A stretch of DNA of 64,000 bases from Ardenticatenaceae bacterium (GCA_011525915.1 WYBM01000098.1:62001-126000); one strand, 5' to 3'; shown: positions 53,939-63,671, numbered from the stretch's first letter. The notes: generated by a model from the letters alone, not told the origin. Numbers and translations are program-made.

Positions 53939-55972
53939 CTAGTTTTTCTTGAAGTAATCGGGAGAAATATTTAACTGTTTCATTTTCCGCCACAATGTGG
54001 TGCGGCCAATGCCTAAGTGTTGTGACATCTCGGTGACACGCCCCTGGCAGACCCAGCCCGCCTGCAAGATCGCTTCCCGCTCTGCCTCTTCCACAGATAA
54101 TATGGGTTGGGCATGGGGTGAAGCGGCCGTGACTACCCGGCCTTTACGGACGGTTGTGGACAGGTCTGACACACGAATGACATGGTTGTCGCTATGGTGT
54201 AAGGCCCTTTCCAGCGTACTTTCTAATTCACGCACGTTGCCCGGCCACGGGTAGCGGCACAACACATCGAGGGCATCTTCTTCAATGTGGGTGGCGGCTG
54301 ATTTAGCAAACCGCGCCAGAAATCTGGAAGCCAACGCCGGTATATCTTCTGCCCGCTCGCGCAGGGGGGGCAGAGAGATATTAAACACCCCAAAACGATA
54401 GTACAGGTTGGGTACAAACCCCTCTTCAGCCACCAGGCGCTCCAGATTGGCAGACGTCGTGGCTATGATACGTACATCGACGGGGATCAAGCGGCTGCTG
54501 CCCAGCCGCATAATGTAGCCAGTTTCTATAACGTGTAGTAGGGCGAACTGCATTTCTAAAGAAAGCGATTCGATCTGGTTCAGCATGAGCGTACCACTGT
54601 CGGCCAGTTCAAATTTGCTGGGACGGCCGTCTTGTTCACTGCCTAGTAGCTCGCTGACCAACAATTCATGGGGAATCGCTTTACAGTTGATGTCCATAAA
54701 AGGTTTGTTGGCGCGCGGCCCATCATTATGAATAGCCCGGGCCAGGTGGTTTTTACCCACACCGCTTTCGCCGCGCAGCAGCACAGGTGCACGACCACGG
54801 GCGGCCGTACGTGCCTGGCGAATCACAGCGCGCATATTCAGTGCTGAGGCTGAGATATCGTCCAATACCAATGAGGCTTTAGCGCCCACTTGCTGGTGTA
54901 CCAGCCGGCGTACCATCTCAATGGGGCGTATGATCATGATATACCCGGTCTGCGATGATTGGCCGTTTGGTAAAAACCGCACACTTACCAGGGCCTGCAC
55001 CGCCCCCTGATTGGGGATATCAAAGGTCACTTCCACGTCTGCTATCTCTACCTTTTCTGTGATGGCCAGGGCCACCGGTTCTGGCAGCGTCAAGACGTTA
55101 GAGAGGGTCATGCCCATGGCTGTATGTGGGTTGATGTGTAAAAATTGCCCGGCACGAACGTTCACATGGTTGATCTGGCTGTGTGCATCCCAGGCTACGA
55201 CGCCTTCTTGAATAGATCCCAGAATGGTGTTAACTTCAGTCAGGCGGTGATTGGCCTCTTGCAAATAAGCATTTGCTTGTAACAAATGGGTGATAGCGCG
55301 GGCGGCAGCCATGATCAGGGAAAGGCTGTGGCGGGTGGTTGAAGTAGCTGGCTCGATAATGCCGATGATGCCGATGATCCGGCCGTTGGCGTCATGAATA
55401 GGTGCGGCCGACGTGGCCATCTCGTGAAAAACTTCGTAGTAATGTTCAGCGCCTACTACCTGAACGGGCATGGCGGTGATTAGCGCCAGCCCCAGACCGT
55501 TGGTACCCAGACAGCCTTCCGACCATATAGCCCCTTGATGCAGGCCAGAGGTGAAATGCCCAACCATTACATGTTGTTGGTCAGGCCAGCGCCCACGGGT
55601 GGTTGTGGGCATGTGTGACTGAGCGACAATGGTGCTGTCCCCTTCAATGCTTAAAATACAGCCAGCGCCATCGGTAAAGACGATGGTGCAGTAGCCACCT
55701 TCAAGGAATTGATAGATATCTTCGAGAAACGGCCGTGCCTGGGTAAGTAAATCGGTATGGGTTTTAAGGGTTGTTTGCAGCGCCGACTCTTGTAACGTCA
55801 CCGGGCGGGGCGTTTGCCGGGGGTCGCTGCGCGGCGCACACCGCTGCCAGGAACGCACAATGTACGGGTCTGGTTCGTAGTTGGCAATAGGTTCTACCCG
55901 GCCTGTTTTCATGAAGGCATGCCAAAACTGCTTCAGAATATCACGGCGAATAGGGTAGTTGTTTGGCTGCAT
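53939..55972 (-). CDS. dhaR: DhaR-like AAA+ transcriptional activator (GAF-PAS-AAA-Fis)
   Basis: This 677-residue protein is an activator of glycerol or dihydroxyacetone catabolism by context. Domains: an N-terminal GAF-like sensor (about 70-190, containing GCLGTNGLGLAL), a PAS-like domain (about 245-345), an AAA+ core with Walker A LRGESGVGKNHLARAIHN, and a C-terminal Fis-type HTH (VCQGRVTEMSQHLGIGRTTLWRKMKQL). The sigma-54 contact loop GAFTGA is absent; the equivalent site reads GSEQDGRPSKFELAD. Such regulators, including E. coli DhaR, work with sigma-70. In E. coli DhaR responds to DhaK and DhaL, which lie upstream in this locus. It is transcribed with the locus between glpK and glpA. Confidence 0.88.
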   Translation of the reverse strand: MQPNNYPIRRDILKQFWHAFMKTGRVEPIANYEPDPYIVRSWQRCAPRSDPRQTPRPVTLQESALQTTLKTHTDLLTQARPFLEDIYQFLEGGYCTIVFTDGAGCILSIEGDSTIVAQSHMPTTTRGRWPDQQHVMVGHFTSGLHQGAIWSEGCLGTNGLGLALITAMPVQVVGAEHYYEVFHEMATSAAPIHDANGRIIGIIGIIEPATSTTRHSLSLIMAAARAITHLLQANAYLQEANHRLTEVNTILGSIQEGVVAWDAHSQINHVNVRAGQFLHINPHTAMGMTLSNVLTLPEPVALAITEKVEIADVEVTFDIPNQGAVQALVSVRFLPNGQSSQTGYIMIIRPIEMVRRLVHQQVGAKASLVLDDISASALNMRAVIRQARTAARGRAPVLLRGESGVGKNHLARAIHNDGPRANKPFMDINCKAIPHELLVSELLGSEQDGRPSKFELADSGTLMLNQIESLSLEMQFALLHVIETGYIMRLGSSRLIPVDVRIIATTSANLERLVAEEGFVPNLYYRFGVFNISLPPLRERAEDIPALASRFLARFAKSAATHIEEDALDVLCRYPWPGNVRELESTLERALHHSDNHVIRVSDLSTTVRKGRVVTAASPHAQPILSVEEAEREAILQAGWVCQGRVTEMSQHLGIGRTTLWRKMKQLNISPDYFKKN

Positions 55973-56040
55973 CTTTATCTGTGTAACCTTTTGTTTTGGT
56001 CTGTGGTAAGCTGCAGTAGAGTGAAGAGATCATCTAGGGT

Positions 56041-56188
56041 CAGTTTTCAGTTATCAGTGGTCAATATTCAGTAGGGGCTGATGCCAGTAACTGACCACCG
56101 GTCACTGACCACCGGTTACTGACCACCGGTTACTGACCACCGGTTACTGACCACCGGTCACTGACCACCGGTTACTGACCACCGGTTA
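56041..56188. repeat. CAGT repeat followed by a 14-bp tandem repeat
   Basis: A CAGT-type segment (56041-56090) runs into seven copies of a 14-bp unit, CTGACCACCGGTTA, at 56091, 56105, 56119, 56133, 56147, 56161 and 56175, with only T/C variation in one position. A degenerate eighth unit follows at 56189. ACCGGT inside each unit is a palindrome, so each copy can form a small stem. It occupies the dhaR-glpK spacer (55973-56342), which otherwise holds no gene. Tandem copy number of this kind is often polymorphic. Confidence 0.9.
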
Positions 56189-56342
56189 CTGATAATCGGC
56201 CGGTCAGGAAGCGGGCAAACAACAGCAACCGTCAACCACGGCCGTAACCAAGTATGACCTATGCAAACGACAAACGCACTGACCAAAAGAAAGTGATAGG
56301 ACAGCGTCCAGAGCCGGCAGTCGGTAATGATTATCCTACTAC

Positions 56343-57848
56343 TTACTCTACCCAGTCGAAGGTGCGCGTAACCGCTTTTTTCCACTGGGCATACATTTCA
56401 GAACTGGCATTGCTGCCCGGTGTGGGTTCCCAAGTATGGTCAACACCCCAGTTTTCGCGCATTTCGTCAGTGCTTTGCCAGAAGCCCACGGCATATCCGG
56501 CGGCGTAGGCTGCGCCCAGCGCCGTTGTTTCGGCCACTTTGGGCCGCACCACGGGTACACCTAGCACATCTGCCTGGAACTGCATCAGCAAATTATTATA
56601 GACCATGCCCCCATCTACTTTAAGCGCCTTTAATGCGACCCCAGAATCTGCATTCATAGCATCCAGTACTTCGCGGGTCTGGTAGGCGGTAGCTTCCAAA
56701 GCTGCGCGGGCAATGTGTCCTTTTTTAACATAGCGTGTCAGGCCGGCGATCACACCCCGAGCATCAGACCGCCAGTAGGGGGCAAACAACCCGGAGAAGG
56801 CGGGCACAAAGTAAACGCCGCCATTGTCTTCTACGGATCTGGCGTAATCTTCAATGTGCGGTGAGAAATCAAAGAAGTCCAGGTTATCACGCAGCCATTG
56901 CACCAGCGCGCCGGTGATGGCGATAGAGCCTTCCAGGGCGTAAACCGCGGGTTCATCACCAAATTTGTAACATAGGGTGGTCAGCAGCCCACTTTTGCTG
57001 GGTACAATGTTGGTGCCCGTGTTGAGGATCATAAAGCAGCCGGTGCCATAGGTGTTTTTGGCTTCGCCCGCTTCAAAACAAGCCTGGCCAACGGTAGCCG
57101 CTTGCTGATCACCCAGGTCACCGGCAACCGCGATCTTACCGCCAAAGGGACCATTGGGGCTGGTGTGTCCATATACCTGGGATGACGGCCGTATCTCTGG
57201 CAGCATCGACTTTGGAATACCCATTGTCTCTGTAATGCTGTCTGACCAGCGCAGGCCATCCAGGTTCATGAGCATGGTACGGCTGGCGTTACTGACGTCT
57301 GTCACATGTACACCACCGTTAGCGCCGCCGGTCAGGTTCCAGATCAACCAGGTGTCAATATTGCCAAAGAGGGCGTTCCCCTGCTCTGCGGCCGCGCTTA
57401 CTTCCGGTACATTTTCCAACATCCACTTCACCTTGGGACCAGAAAAGTAGGTGGCCAGTGGCAGCCCCACCTTATCACGGAAACGGTTTTGTCCCACGCC
57501 GCCTTCCAGCTCTTTACAAATTTTGTCGGTGCGCGTGTCTTGCCAGACAATGGCATTGTAAAGTGGTTTGCCGGTGGTTTTGTCCCAAATAACCGTTGTT
57601 TCCCGCTGGTTGGTAATGCCAACCGCGGCGATGTCTGTGGCCGTGGCGCCAGCGGCTTTTAAGGCCCCTTTGACAACGTCTTGTGTGCGCGCCCAAATCT
57701 CCAGGGGATCATGTTCCACCCATCCTGGTTTGGGGTAAATTTGCTCATGTTCAAGCTGGTGAACGCCTACGGCTTCACCAGAGTGGTTAAAAATCATACA
57801 GCGGGTACTGGTGGTACCCTGATCAATTGCTGCAACATACTTTGCCAT
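56343..57848 (-). CDS. glpK: Glycerol kinase
   Basis: It phosphorylates glycerol to glycerol 3-phosphate, trapping it in the cell. The 501-residue protein is an FGGY-family kinase: [15 protein letters not shown] at the N-terminus (ATP phosphate loop), [31 protein letters not shown] (glycerol-binding Arg-Glu region), [14 protein letters not shown], and the FGGY C-signature [24 protein letters not shown]. Length and all motifs are normal. GGAGAGT lies before the ATG. It follows dhaL by 56 bp in the operon and precedes dhaR across a repeat-filled gap of 370 bp. Confidence 0.97.
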   Translation of the reverse strand: MAKYVAAIDQGTTSTRCMIFNHSGEAVGVHQLEHEQIYPKPGWVEHDPLEIWARTQDVVKGALKAAGATATDIAAVGITNQRETTVIWDKTTGKPLYNAIVWQDTRTDKICKELEGGVGQNRFRDKVGLPLATYFSGPKVKWMLENVPEVSAAAEQGNALFGNIDTWLIWNLTGGANGGVHVTDVSNASRTMLMNLDGLRWSDSITETMGIPKSMLPEIRPSSQVYGHTSPNGPFGGKIAVAGDLGDQQAATVGQACFEAGEAKNTYGTGCFMILNTGTNIVPSKSGLLTTLCYKFGDEPAVYALEGSIAITGALVQWLRDNLDFFDFSPHIEDYARSVEDNGGVYFVPAFSGLFAPYWRSDARGVIAGLTRYVKKGHIARAALEATAYQTREVLDAMNADSGVALKALKVDGGMVYNNLLMQFQADVLGVPVVRPKVAETTALGAAYAAGYAVGFWQSTDEMRENWGVDHTWEPTPGSNASSEMYAQWKKAVTRTFDWVE

Positions 57849-57904
57849 TTTTACTCTCCTGCCAACAGGTTGTGGCGTAACCTATAAGTTACCCAGCTTC
57901 CCAT

Positions 57905-58546
57905 TTATTCACTACGCTCTTTCACGCTCTCCAGCAGCGCCTTCAAAATCAAATAGGTAGATGTGGCGCCGGGGTCCTGGTGGTTGATGCTGCGTTCGCC
58001 CAGGTAACTGGCCCGGCCTTTGCGGGCCTGAAGGGGAATGGTCGCTTTCATGCCTTGTTCCGCGGCGGCCACTGCCTTTTCTAAGGCGATCACCGTGGTT
58101 TCACCGGCATCTACGGCAGATTTGAGGGCGGTCATGGCCGGTGCCCAGGCGTCAAACATTGTCTTATCTTCCAATTCAGCACGGCCTCGTTGCACAACTC
58201 CTTCAACACCAGCTTGCAGCATGTTGTACAGGTCTTCATTGCTTAGTTCTTCTTTGGATATGATGACCGTGCCTGCCCGCGTATAGAATGTGCCATACAA
58301 AGGACCGCTGGCGCCACCAACGCTGGAAAAAAGCGTCATACCTACGGTTTTTAGAATGTTGCCAATGTCCTTGTCTATGACGGTGGGCAGCTTTTCCATG
58401 ATCTTGTTAAAGCCGCGTGTCATGTTGATGCCGTGATCGGCGTCACCGATAGCGGCATCCAGGTCGGTCAGGTATTGTTTATTGTCGTTGAGGACAACGG
58501 CCGTTTTTTCCAACCAGGTGACAACCTGGTCTTTGGTGACTGCCAT
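57905..58546 (-). CDS. dhaL: Dihydroxyacetone kinase subunit DhaL
   Basis: It is the ADP-binding subunit that receives phosphate from DhaM and passes it to dihydroxyacetone on DhaK. The 213-residue protein has the Mg-ADP aspartate cluster DLDAAIGDADHGINMTRGF (about 32-50), GGASGPLYGTFYTRAG, and the C-terminal lid KGRASYLGERSINHQDPGATST, where the GERS and DPGA residues bind the nucleotide. I start at ATG 58546 (MAVTKDQV) because AAAAGGAAAAAAG is upstream; the longer frame overlaps dhaK. Spacing to dhaK is 88 bp. Family motifs are intact. Confidence 0.95.
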   Translation of the reverse strand: MAVTKDQVVTWLEKTAVVLNDNKQYLTDLDAAIGDADHGINMTRGFNKIMEKLPTVIDKDIGNILKTVGMTLFSSVGGASGPLYGTFYTRAGTVIISKEELSNEDLYNMLQAGVEGVVQRGRAELEDKTMFDAWAPAMTALKSAVDAGETTVIALEKAVAAAEQGMKATIPLQARKGRASYLGERSINHQDPGATSTYLILKALLESVKERSE

Positions 58547-58634
58547 ACTTTTTTCCTTTTTCGTCAGACCCAGCCCACTTTGGGTTAACACAGTCATAAG
58601 GGCCAGGTTCAATGAACGGTCTTCAAATGTAAGA

Positions 58635-59708
58635 CTAAACACCCCATCGTAGGCCGGGTGTGTTAACGGGCGCATCCCAGAAGCGCAGGATTTCTTCGTC
58701 GACTTTGAGTAACGTTATAGAGCAGCCCTGCATTTCCAGCGATGTAATGTATGGGCCAATGAGGTTGCGCACAATCGTCAGGCCATTTTGCTGGCAAACT
58801 TCTGCCAATTTGCGGTAGATAGCATAAAGTTCAGAAACCGGTGTACCGCCCATGCTGTTGACAAAGGCGATCACCTGGTCGCCAGACTGGAAAGGCTGAT
58901 CTACCAGTTCCATATCAACCCAAGTGCCCTGATCATTATCCCATTCGCGGGTGGTGCGGCTGTAGGCTTTATCGGTGATGATCTCCAAAGCCATCATCTC
59001 TGTGATCTCGTCAGCTGCTTTTAACGCCATGCGCTTTTGACCTGGTTCCCCGTGAATGCCAATGCCGATTTCTATTTCATTGTCGCCCAGTTCAAACGTG
59101 GGCTTGCCAGCCGCAGGCACGGTACAAGAGGTCAGGGCCATGCCCATGGAACGGCCGTAATTATTCACTTTCCGGCACAAATCGGCACATTGCGCCAGGG
59201 TGTACCCTGCTTCGGCGGCAGCGCCTACGATCTTTTCGGCCAGCACGGTAGTCCCTACCCCGCGGCGCCCCGCCGTATATAGGCTGTCTTTCACGGCCAC
59301 GTCATCGTCAATCAGGATGCTCTGTACTTGAATACCGTCGGCGAAAGCCAACTCCGCGGCCGTTTCAAAGTTAAGCACGTCACCAGTGTAATTTTTGACG
59401 ATGAACAGAACACCAGCACCACCATCAACAGCCTTAGCACATTCGTACATCTGGTCTGGTGTAGGCGAAGTAAACACTTCACCAGGGCAGGCACCATCTA
59501 ACATGCCCATGCCCACAAACCCCCCATGCATGGGTTCGTGCCCACTACCACCGCCAGAAACAAGCGCCACCTTTCCTTTCACAGGAGCATCAGCACGAGT
59601 CAGATAGTGGGGATCAATATGTACTTTCAGAATATCGGGGTGTGCGACCGCCATGCCTTGTAGTTGCTCGCGTACCACATTATCCACAGCGTTTATTAAT
59701 TTTTTCAT
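58635..59708 (-). CDS. dhaK: Dihydroxyacetone kinase subunit DhaK
   Basis: It binds dihydroxyacetone covalently through a histidine and presents it to phospho-DhaL. The 357-residue protein has [27 protein letters not shown], with the HEP motif close to the substrate, [20 protein letters not shown], and [12 protein letters not shown], whose histidine is the covalent one. These are full DhaK landmarks. I start at ATG 59708, 5 nt after GGAGAGG; a GTG two codons earlier is not needed. It follows glpF by 107 bp. No glycerol dehydrogenase lies in the locus, so DHA must come from elsewhere or from outside the cell. Confidence 0.96.
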   Translation of the reverse strand: MKKLINAVDNVVREQLQGMAVAHPDILKVHIDPHYLTRADAPVKGKVALVSGGGSGHEPMHGGFVGMGMLDGACPGEVFTSPTPDQMYECAKAVDGGAGVLFIVKNYTGDVLNFETAAELAFADGIQVQSILIDDDVAVKDSLYTAGRRGVGTTVLAEKIVGAAAEAGYTLAQCADLCRKVNNYGRSMGMALTSCTVPAAGKPTFELGDNEIEIGIGIHGEPGQKRMALKAADEITEMMALEIITDKAYSRTTREWDNDQGTWVDMELVDQPFQSGDQVIAFVNSMGGTPVSELYAIYRKLAEVCQQNGLTIVRNLIGPYITSLEMQGCSITLLKVDEEILRFWDAPVNTPGLRWGV

Positions 59709-59815
59709 CTGCACCTCTCCTATCTATGGCGTCAAGAGACCGTCAATAAATGATGGCCACATGTTACCTATGCATCATAAACAGCCGTCACCCATTGAGG
59801 GTCTCTAGCAGTAAG

Positions 59816-60550
59816 TTATATACCGGCCACCGCAATCAAAATACCGGCAATAATGCCGCCAATGACGGGGCCAACAACTGGAATCCAGCCATAACCCCAA
59901 TCTGAACCACCTTTGCCGGCAATGGGTAAAAGTTGATGGGCAATACGTGGTCCCAGGTCGCGCGCCGGGTTGATGGCATACCCTGTAGGGCCGCCCAGCG
60001 AAAGGCCAATACCCCAGACCAGCGCGCCCACAATAAAAGGGCCCAAACCGGAAGTGGGAATGCCCATCGCCGTTGAACCTTGAGAGAAAATGGCAGCAAC
60101 ACCCAAGACCAGGACAAACGTGCCGATGATTTCCGTGATGTTATTCATGATCATGTTGGGGATAGCGGGTCCGGTGGAAAAGACGGCCAGTTTTGTCCCC
60201 TGATCCTTGGTTTCTGCCCAGTGGGGCATATAAGCCAGCCACACAATGACCCCGCCTAGAAAGGCGCCTATCAACTGTGCAATGATGTAGAGGGGGACAT
60301 TGGCCCAGGGGAAGCTGCCGGCGACGGCAAAACCAATGGTGACAGCCGGGTTGATGTGGGCCGCGCCGCTGCCAAATGCCCCGGCCACAAACACACCCAC
60401 CATAACCGCAAAGGCCCAACCTGTGGTGATGACAATCCAGCCTGAATTTTGCCCTTTTGATTTGTTTAAGACGACATTGGCAACCACACCATCACCCAAA
60501 ATAATCAGGAACATGGTTCCCATCAATTCGCCCATGAATTCACTAATCAT
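59816..60550 (-). CDS. glpF: Glycerol facilitator (aquaglyceroporin)
   Basis: It is a membrane channel for glycerol and possibly dihydroxyacetone. The 244-residue protein is of the MIP family: six helices plus two re-entrant loops, each with an NPA motif, GAAHINPAVTIGFAV (about 59-73) and YAINPARDLGPR (about 195-206). The arginine after the second NPA and the Asp in PARDLGPR are typical of glycerol facilitators rather than water channels. GGAGAGGAAAC precedes the ATG at 60550. It is the first gene of the glycerol locus and probably sits nearest its promoter. Confidence 0.94.
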   Translation of the reverse strand: MISEFMGELMGTMFLIILGDGVVANVVLNKSKGQNSGWIVITTGWAFAVMVGVFVAGAFGSGAAHINPAVTIGFAVAGSFPWANVPLYIIAQLIGAFLGGVIVWLAYMPHWAETKDQGTKLAVFSTGPAIPNMIMNNITEIIGTFVLVLGVAAIFSQGSTAMGIPTSGLGPFIVGALVWGIGLSLGGPTGYAINPARDLGPRIAHQLLPIAGKGGSDWGYGWIPVVGPVIGGIIAGILIAVAGI

Positions 60551-61029
60551 GTTTCCTCTCCTGTTGTGATATGACTAACTTTGTAACCTTCTTGATACTC
60601 TTCAGCCAAATGATACGACTGCTCTGCCTGCCGCTCAACTTGCCAAAGGTTCTGAAACCAGATGTGAAGTGGCATGATCATGCATGAGAGACGCTCAGAG
60701 CTTACTGTAGTATGGGGCACACTATGTCTTATTGGTGGGTAGAACGATCACCTCCTTTAGACACCACAAAAATAACTTTGAAAAATTACTTAAGGGTGTG
60801 GAAGCCCAACAAGTCATTATATGTGTATGTTGGGGGATCATTTAGCCAATGATCATTATTCAGTATACCAATAATGAATATGGTTTGGGGATGCCTGATT
60901 GTAAAACTAGGCCGGGACTGCTTTGCTGATACACAACTCAAATTCAGCGGGCATCCTATCTTGTAAATAGAAAACTGCCTGGTTATATGATACGAGAATC
61001 AATCGCTGCTGCAAGCATCGGCGCGAAAA
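60551..61029. other. Regulatory spacer upstream of the glycerol locus
   Basis: Nearly 480 bp without a gene. It contains two adjoining 7-bp inverted repeats, GATCATT-N5-AATGATC (60837-60855) and CATTATT-N9-AATAATG (60855-60877), about 290-330 bp upstream of glpF. A good promoter pair is not obvious. These palindromes are candidates for binding sites of the locus regulator. Confidence 0.5.
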
Positions 61030-61079
61030 TGTTTCATCATGAAACAAATTGGGGTGATGTGATGTTTCATCGCGAAACG
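61030..61079. promoter_or_regulatory. Two TGTTTCAT-type palindromic operators
   Basis: TGTTTCATCATGAAACA (61030-61046) is a perfect 8-1-8 palindrome; TGTTTCATCGCGAAACG (61063-61079) is a close variant. Their centres are 33 bp apart, about three helical turns, so a regulator could sit on one face of the DNA. They lie at the 3' end of the SGNH-like gene and upstream of glpF. DhaR is the nearest candidate binder, but this is inference. Confidence 0.55.
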
Positions 61080-62353
61080 ACACGCCGCCATACCCCAAAC
61101 ACCATCATGATCAGCACAGCGCCTATCAGCAGCGGCAGCCACACGGCCGTCTTGCTGGCTGTTGGCGGTGTGGCTGGTTGTACGGCCGGCGTTGGGGAGG
61201 CTGGTGGTTGTGCCGTGGGTGCTGCGGTTGGGGAAACGCCCCTCACTGTTGCCGGTGGTAACGGAGTGTTGGTCAGGGTTGGTGATGGAGAAGGTGTGGG
61301 GGGCACGGCCGTGGCTGAAGGTGCCAACCCTGGTATGGTTGGCGCCGGGGCGGCGGCCTCTGCCACCCGAAACCAGCCGGCGGTGCTGTCTGTCAGGAAA
61401 AATGCCCATAACATCTCTGCCACCTTCTGGTTGCCGCGGCGTGATGGATGGGTGCAATCTTTGGCCATATCTTCTGCCAGCCAGACACGGCCGTCGCTGC
61501 GGGCGTTCTCCCCGTCGATCCATAAATAAGGCCCCCAACTTAAATACGGCGCTACCACATCACCTCTGGCCGGATCATAGTTCAGGGCCGGGTCACCGTT
61601 GATCTGCTGCGCGATCAGCCACTTAACGGCAAAGGCGGTTTCAAAAGCCACCGGTTCCGGACTGAGACCACGTTCATAGGTGTAGGATCGTGTGCGGCTA
61701 GAAAGATAAGCGATTTTTAGGTTGGGGTAATGAACCTTCAGGTCTTGCACAATAATAGCTAGATGAGCCTGTAATTCCTCTGCCTTTTGGGGGAAGTCAC
61801 CCTGGCGTGTCAGGGTTTGTTTGATCCAGGCCACCTGCACTTGTTCTGGAGTGACCTGTGCATGGTGCAGCGCGCCACCCAGATTGGCCCATACATCCGT
61901 ATCTGGCGCGGTCCAGCGGTCAGCAGTGCGCCCCCCTTGGGCGCCGTTTACGGCCGTCAGCTGTGGGTTGACCAACGGATTTTGGGGCATCTGCCCTATG
62001 AAGGTGTTAAATTCGGAAGATGTATTGGACATGCCCACGGAAATCATGACAATACGGCCGTTGGCGTCTGGTTCCCCGGCGGCATTCAGGGGCACAATGG
62101 TGGCCGCAATGGCCTGCCCGGCGGCTTCGTGGACTGGCGGGCGGTTGTTGCGGCCGTCAGGGTATAACCCTCCCGTGAATCCCGATGCCTGCCCATCCAG
62201 GCGCACATACTCCCGCGTACCCAGGTCTGTCAGCGGTGTGCTGACAGGCAAAAAAGGGCCAACACAAAGCTCCTCCTGGGCCATCATGACTGTGGTGGGC
62301 CAGGCCATCAGGGTGGCTATCATCAGAACGCTTAAAACATTTAGGGTTCGCAT
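61067..62353 (-). CDS. Secreted SGNH-hydrolase-like protein with Pro/Thr stalk and membrane anchor
   Basis: This 428-residue protein has a signal peptide (about 1-25), a globular domain (about 30-310) and a low-complexity Pro/Thr/Ala stalk (about 320-400), ending in one transmembrane helix (about 403-421) and an RRVVSR tail. The globular part shows SGNH-like blocks: ISVGMSNTSSEF near residue 105, VNGAQGGRTADRW, YLSSRTRSYT and DCTHPSRRG, where Asp-x2-His would be the final catalytic pair. Substrate is unknown; a carbohydrate esterase is a reasonable guess. I start at ATG 62353, where the signal peptide begins. The stalk-and-anchor layout suggests a surface enzyme. Confidence 0.65.
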   Translation of the reverse strand: MRTLNVLSVLMIATLMAWPTTVMMAQEELCVGPFLPVSTPLTDLGTREYVRLDGQASGFTGGLYPDGRNNRPPVHEAAGQAIAATIVPLNAAGEPDANGRIVMISVGMSNTSSEFNTFIGQMPQNPLVNPQLTAVNGAQGGRTADRWTAPDTDVWANLGGALHHAQVTPEQVQVAWIKQTLTRQGDFPQKAEELQAHLAIIVQDLKVHYPNLKIAYLSSRTRSYTYERGLSPEPVAFETAFAVKWLIAQQINGDPALNYDPARGDVVAPYLSWGPYLWIDGENARSDGRVWLAEDMAKDCTHPSRRGNQKVAEMLWAFFLTDSTAGWFRVAEAAAPAPTIPGLAPSATAVPPTPSPSPTLTNTPLPPATVRGVSPTAAPTAQPPASPTPAVQPATPPTASKTAVWLPLLIGAVLIMMVFGVWRRVVSR

Positions 62354-62471
62354 GAGGTCACCGGATTTTAACTGACACACCTTAATGGTTCAATTAGATT
62401 TCGACGCATAGGGTGTAAAAATAAGGAATTGCAGGATAATTGACCCAGCCAACAGACAAGGATACGGCATC

Positions 62472-63671
62472 ATGGAAGAACAATTAACAAAAAATGAATC
62501 ATTTGAATACCCTGCCGATGTGGTGTTTGTGACGGTAAACGGCCGTACCTTTATTATTGTGGGTACGGCGCACATTTCTCAGGAATCCACTGACCTGGTG
62601 CGCCAGGTGATCGAACGTGAACAACCTGATGTGGTCTGTGTAGAATTAGACGAACAACGTTACAAAACGCTCTCTGATCAGCATCGTTGGGAATCGCTGG
62701 ACCTGCGCCAGGTTATCCGCCAGAAGCAGCTGATGACACTCATCATCAACCTGCTGCTTTCTTCTTACCAGAAGCGGTTGGGGCAAAAGTTGGGGGTCAC
62801 CCCAGGCACGGAACTGTTAGAAGCCACCAAAGCGGCCGAAGCATTGGGCATCCCCGTGGCCCTGGTAGACCGGGACGTGCGCATCACCCTGCGCCGTGCC
62901 TGGAACTCTATGTCTTTCTGGGAGAAGACGAAGTTGATGAGTTCTGGCTTTATAGGCGCGTTTGAAGGTGAAGAAATCTCTGAAGAAAAGCTGGCCGAAC
63001 TGCGCCAGACCGATGTGCTTACCGAGTTGATGAACGAGCTTGGTCACTTTATGCCCGTTCTCAAAATGGTGCTTATTAACGAGCGTGATACCTACATCAC
63101 CCAGAAAACACGGGAAACGGTTGGAGAAAAGATAGTGGTTGTGGTAGGCGCCGGGCACGTGAACGGCATTTGCCAACTGTTGCCGGCCGGCCAGCCAGCA
63201 GACCTGGCGCCGTTGGAAGAAGTACCCCCCGGTTCCAACGTAGCGAAGATCATTGGCTGGGGCATCCCCCTTCTCATTGTGAGCGCTATTCTTTACATTG
63301 CCGTGACCCAAGGTGCCGCCGCAGCTGGGGAAAATGCTGCTTACTGGTTTCTGGCGAATGCCATCCCCACGGCCGTGGGCGCCGTTCTGGCGCTGGCGCA
63401 CCCGGCGACGATCATCGCCTCTTTCCTGGCCGCCCCGTTTACAAGCCTGACACCGGTTATTGGTGCTGGTTATGTGGCTGCCCTGGTGCAGGTGTACATG
63501 AAACCCCCTACCGTCAAAGAGCTGCAAAGCGCCGGTGAGGACGCCGGAAAACTAAAACGTTGGTGGCAAAATAAACTGCTGCGGGTATTGCTGGTATTTA
63601 TCCTCACTACCATCGGCAGCCTGACAGGGACAGTGCTGGGCGCCAGTGAAATTTTCTCCAACCTGTTCTAG
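62472..63671 (+). CDS. TraB/PrgY family membrane protein
   Basis: This 399-residue protein belongs to the TraB family, first described as a pheromone-shutdown protein of conjugative plasmids and now known in all domains of life. The N-terminal half (about 15-235) has GRTFIIVGTAHISQES with the conserved GTAH motif, VVCVELDEQRYKTL and, further on, VVVVGAGHVNGI. The C-terminal half has four hydrophobic helices. The GTAH and GAGH motifs recall zinc-peptidase-like Tiki folds, so a metal-dependent activity is possible. Here it stands alone with no conjugation genes nearby, so it is a chromosomal relative. AAGGATACGGC precedes the ATG. Confidence 0.88.
   Translation: MEEQLTKNESFEYPADVVFVTVNGRTFIIVGTAHISQESTDLVRQVIEREQPDVVCVELDEQRYKTLSDQHRWESLDLRQVIRQKQLMTLIINLLLSSYQKRLGQKLGVTPGTELLEATKAAEALGIPVALVDRDVRITLRRAWNSMSFWEKTKLMSSGFIGAFEGEEISEEKLAELRQTDVLTELMNELGHFMPVLKMVLINERDTYITQKTRETVGEKIVVVVGAGHVNGICQLLPAGQPADLAPLEEVPPGSNVAKIIGWGIPLLIVSAILYIAVTQGAAAAGENAAYWFLANAIPTAVGAVLALAHPATIIASFLAAPFTSLTPVIGAGYVAALVQVYMKPPTVKELQSAGEDAGKLKRWWQNKLLRVLLVFILTTIGSLTGTVLGASEIFSNLF

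Noticed and set aside
56091-56188. Tandem repeat considered as a CRISPR array
   Set aside because: Units are contiguous 14-mers with no unique spacers and no cas genes nearby.
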